Source: Scenedesmus sp. ARA3 (Eukaryota; Chlorophyta; Chlorophyceae; Sphaeropleales; Scenedesmaceae). From it: 52,642 nt of DNA. Location: the NCBI GenBank assembly GCA_004335835.1, contig RWJK01001507.1, positions 1-52,642 on the forward strand. The letters run 5' to 3'. Positions 51,181 through 52,642 of this stretch are shown piece by piece (the stretch's first letter is position 1; the number at the start of each line of letters is the position of its first letter). The notes beneath the pieces are model-generated. The model had not been told where the DNA came from, ran no database searches, and was given only the letters and a program-made list of their open reading frames with translations. The position numbers were made by a program, and so were the translations under genes.

Positions 51181-52341
51181 GCCTTGGCCTTGTCCTTCTT
51201 CTGCCGCTCGCGCTCCGCCTTGCTCATCTTGCTCTTGGCCTTGATGGCGGCCTGCTCCACTGCTTTCGCTTTTGCTGCCTTGACGGCCATCTTCTCTGCC
51301 TCTGTTTCATTCTTCTCCAGGTAGTACTCGTAGTCGCCCTGGAAGTCCTTCAGCTGGCGGTCCTCGGCCTGCAGCAACAGCAGCAATAGCAGGGAAGTGC
51401 AGCAATGGGTGAGCATCACAGGAGATGGCGCAGCCTGTGTGTTTACGGTGTAAAGAAAACGGCCATTTCACGCAGCCAGGGGTTAGAAGAGGGACAGAGT
51501 GCCTGCAGGTGCATGTAAGCAGGCTCAGAGGTAGTACTCGTAGTCGCCCTGGAAGTCCTTCAGCTGGCGGTCCTCCTGCAGCAGTGTGCCAAACATAGAT
51601 CATGACGACAACAAACGCACATCACAGTGGTCCCAAACAGCCTGCCAATGGGAGTTTTAACCCACGTGCCAGACCCTGATTCAGCAACCACACAATTGAT
51701 CTGCACACAACCCCACACCCACCAGCAGCACGCGCATGGCGATGCACTTGAGGAAACATCAACTGTGGCTGACAGGATTTGGGGTCAACCCTAACCCTAA
51801 ACTGCAACCTAGATACCTCGACCCTGGCACCCACCAGCAGCACGCGCGTGGCGATGCGCTTGAGGAAGTATCGATCGTGGCTGACGGCGATGACTGCTCC
51901 CTCAAAGCAGCGGATGGCCTCTTCAAGCGTCTCCTTGCTGGGGATGTCCAAGTGGTTGGTGGGCTCATCAAGCACCAGCAGTGTGCCCTGGGGTTTAAGA
52001 GGCAGGGTTCAGGGTCCAGGGTAGGGTTTCAGGGTTAGGCAGGGTAAAAGGTTTGGAAGGCAAGGGAGAAAGAGGAGAGCAAGCGGTTGTGTGGCGCTGC
52101 AGCCTGTTGTGTTGCGCAGCATCAGCAGGCAGCAAGCTGGTGGTGTGCCAGGCTGGCCAGCTGCCGCCAGCTGGACACAGCAAGCACAGGGTCACTGCAA
52201 GCAGGGCTGCTGCTGCTGCTGCTGCTGCTGCTAATGCTGCTGATACTGCTGCTGCTGCCGCTGCTGCTGCCGCCTCACCTGTGTGCACATGAACTTGGCC
52301 AGGGCCAGGCGCGCCTTCTCACCACCAGACAGCACCTTCAC
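51141..52341 (-). CDS. ABC-F family ATPase, C-terminal part
   Basis: Three exons in phase: 52341-52279 ([18 protein letters not shown], the ABC signature), 51987-51835 ([17 protein letters not shown], Walker B and D-loop; [18 protein letters not shown]-loop) and 51368-51141 ([12 protein letters not shown], then a Lys/Ala-rich basic tail, TAA at 51141). This is the second nucleotide-binding domain and C-terminus of an ABC-F protein. These soluble twin-ATPase proteins lack membrane spans and act on ribosomes. The wording [21 protein letters not shown] and GDYNYYLEKN is closest to plant ABCF5-type proteins as I know them. The N-terminal two thirds lie beyond the window. Copies of exon edges fill the introns. 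Confidence 0.9.
51525..51580 (-). repeat. Copy of the last ABC-F exon 5' edge
   Basis: AGGACCGCCAGCTGAAGGAC and the following CTTCCAGGGCGACTACGAG (minus strand) are identical to the start of the exon at 51368, about 210 bp upstream in the intron. Confidence 0.9.
51718..51900 (-). repeat. Copy of the Walker-B exon 3' edge plus donor
   Basis: The exon end at 51835 (..CGCATCGCCACGCGCGTGCTGCTG|gtgggt) has a copy ending at about 51724 (..TGCATCGCCATGCGCGTGCT), 111 bp downstream in the intron, donor kept. Confidence 0.9.
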
Positions 52342-52642
52342 CTGAGCGCATATGGCAGGGCAGCGGCAGCAACCATGGCGAATGTGAGAATAGCAGCAGC
52401 AGCACAGGCACTGCTCTTGGCGGGCGGCAATGCATCCCAAACGCACTCACAGGCCCACGACAACGCTTCACAGGCTACATGACAGCCCCGACATCCCTCC
52501 CTTCCCCCTGCCGCAACGATGTCAACACCCGCTGCACCATATGTTCATGACACCGCCAGAGGCACAGCAGCCATGCAGCATGTGGAGCCAGCACACATCA
52601 ACGCAAAGCAAGTAAAGCTTCCTGGCATTCCCGCCCCTCCTC
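52342..52642. other. Intron or upstream part of the ABC-F gene
   Basis: No further exon is evident before the window ends. The sequence upstream of the 52341 acceptor appears to be intron. Confidence 0.5.

Overview
The window is nuclear DNA of a green alga. Three things support this: genes split by many GT-AG introns, TGTAA downstream of stop codons (the usual chlorophyte poly(A) signal), and very heavy CAG/CTG triplet content that gives Ala-, Gln- and Ser-rich proteins. A relative of the Scenedesmaceae/Sphaeropleales is my inference; nothing here proves the taxon. One 50-base N gap (39676-39725) shows that this is a draft assembly.

Layout, left to right: the 3' end of an unrecognised plus-strand gene (to 977); an unrecognised minus-strand nuclear-type protein (2183-6193, six exons); a plus-strand coiled-coil gene (6976-10181, five exons); a minus-strand organelle-targeted SF2-helicase-like gene (12004-19645); a quiet stretch; a minus-strand ornithine decarboxylase gene with stop codons and missing sequence (21889-27456); a mostly gene-poor 3 kb; two tandem minus-strand expansin-like genes (31668-33864 and 37027-38734) with a doubtful remnant between them; a plus-strand surface protein with a choice-of-anchor-L-like domain, six thrombospondin-1-like repeats and a C-terminal membrane anchor (40548-44329), interrupted by one frameshift and two stops; a minus-strand USP-type ubiquitin hydrolase lacking catalytic Cys and His (46453-49649); and the 3' end of a minus-strand ABC-F ATPase (51141 onward). 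I rebuilt gene models by hand from splice sites. Codon phases agree at nearly every junction, which supports the models.

The most striking feature is shared by most genes. Segments of about 100-200 bp that straddle an exon edge (exon end plus donor, acceptor plus exon start, or terminal exon end plus stop) are repeated in tandem into the neighbouring intron or 3'UTR, in 2 to 8 partly decayed copies. One exon of the helicase-like gene has seven truncated copies of its 5' edge in a row. The introns here look largely built from such exon-edge arrays. Smaller finds are a hairpin-bearing short element in four introns, a dispersed repeat that places TGTAA downstream of two genes, and two pseudoenzymes.
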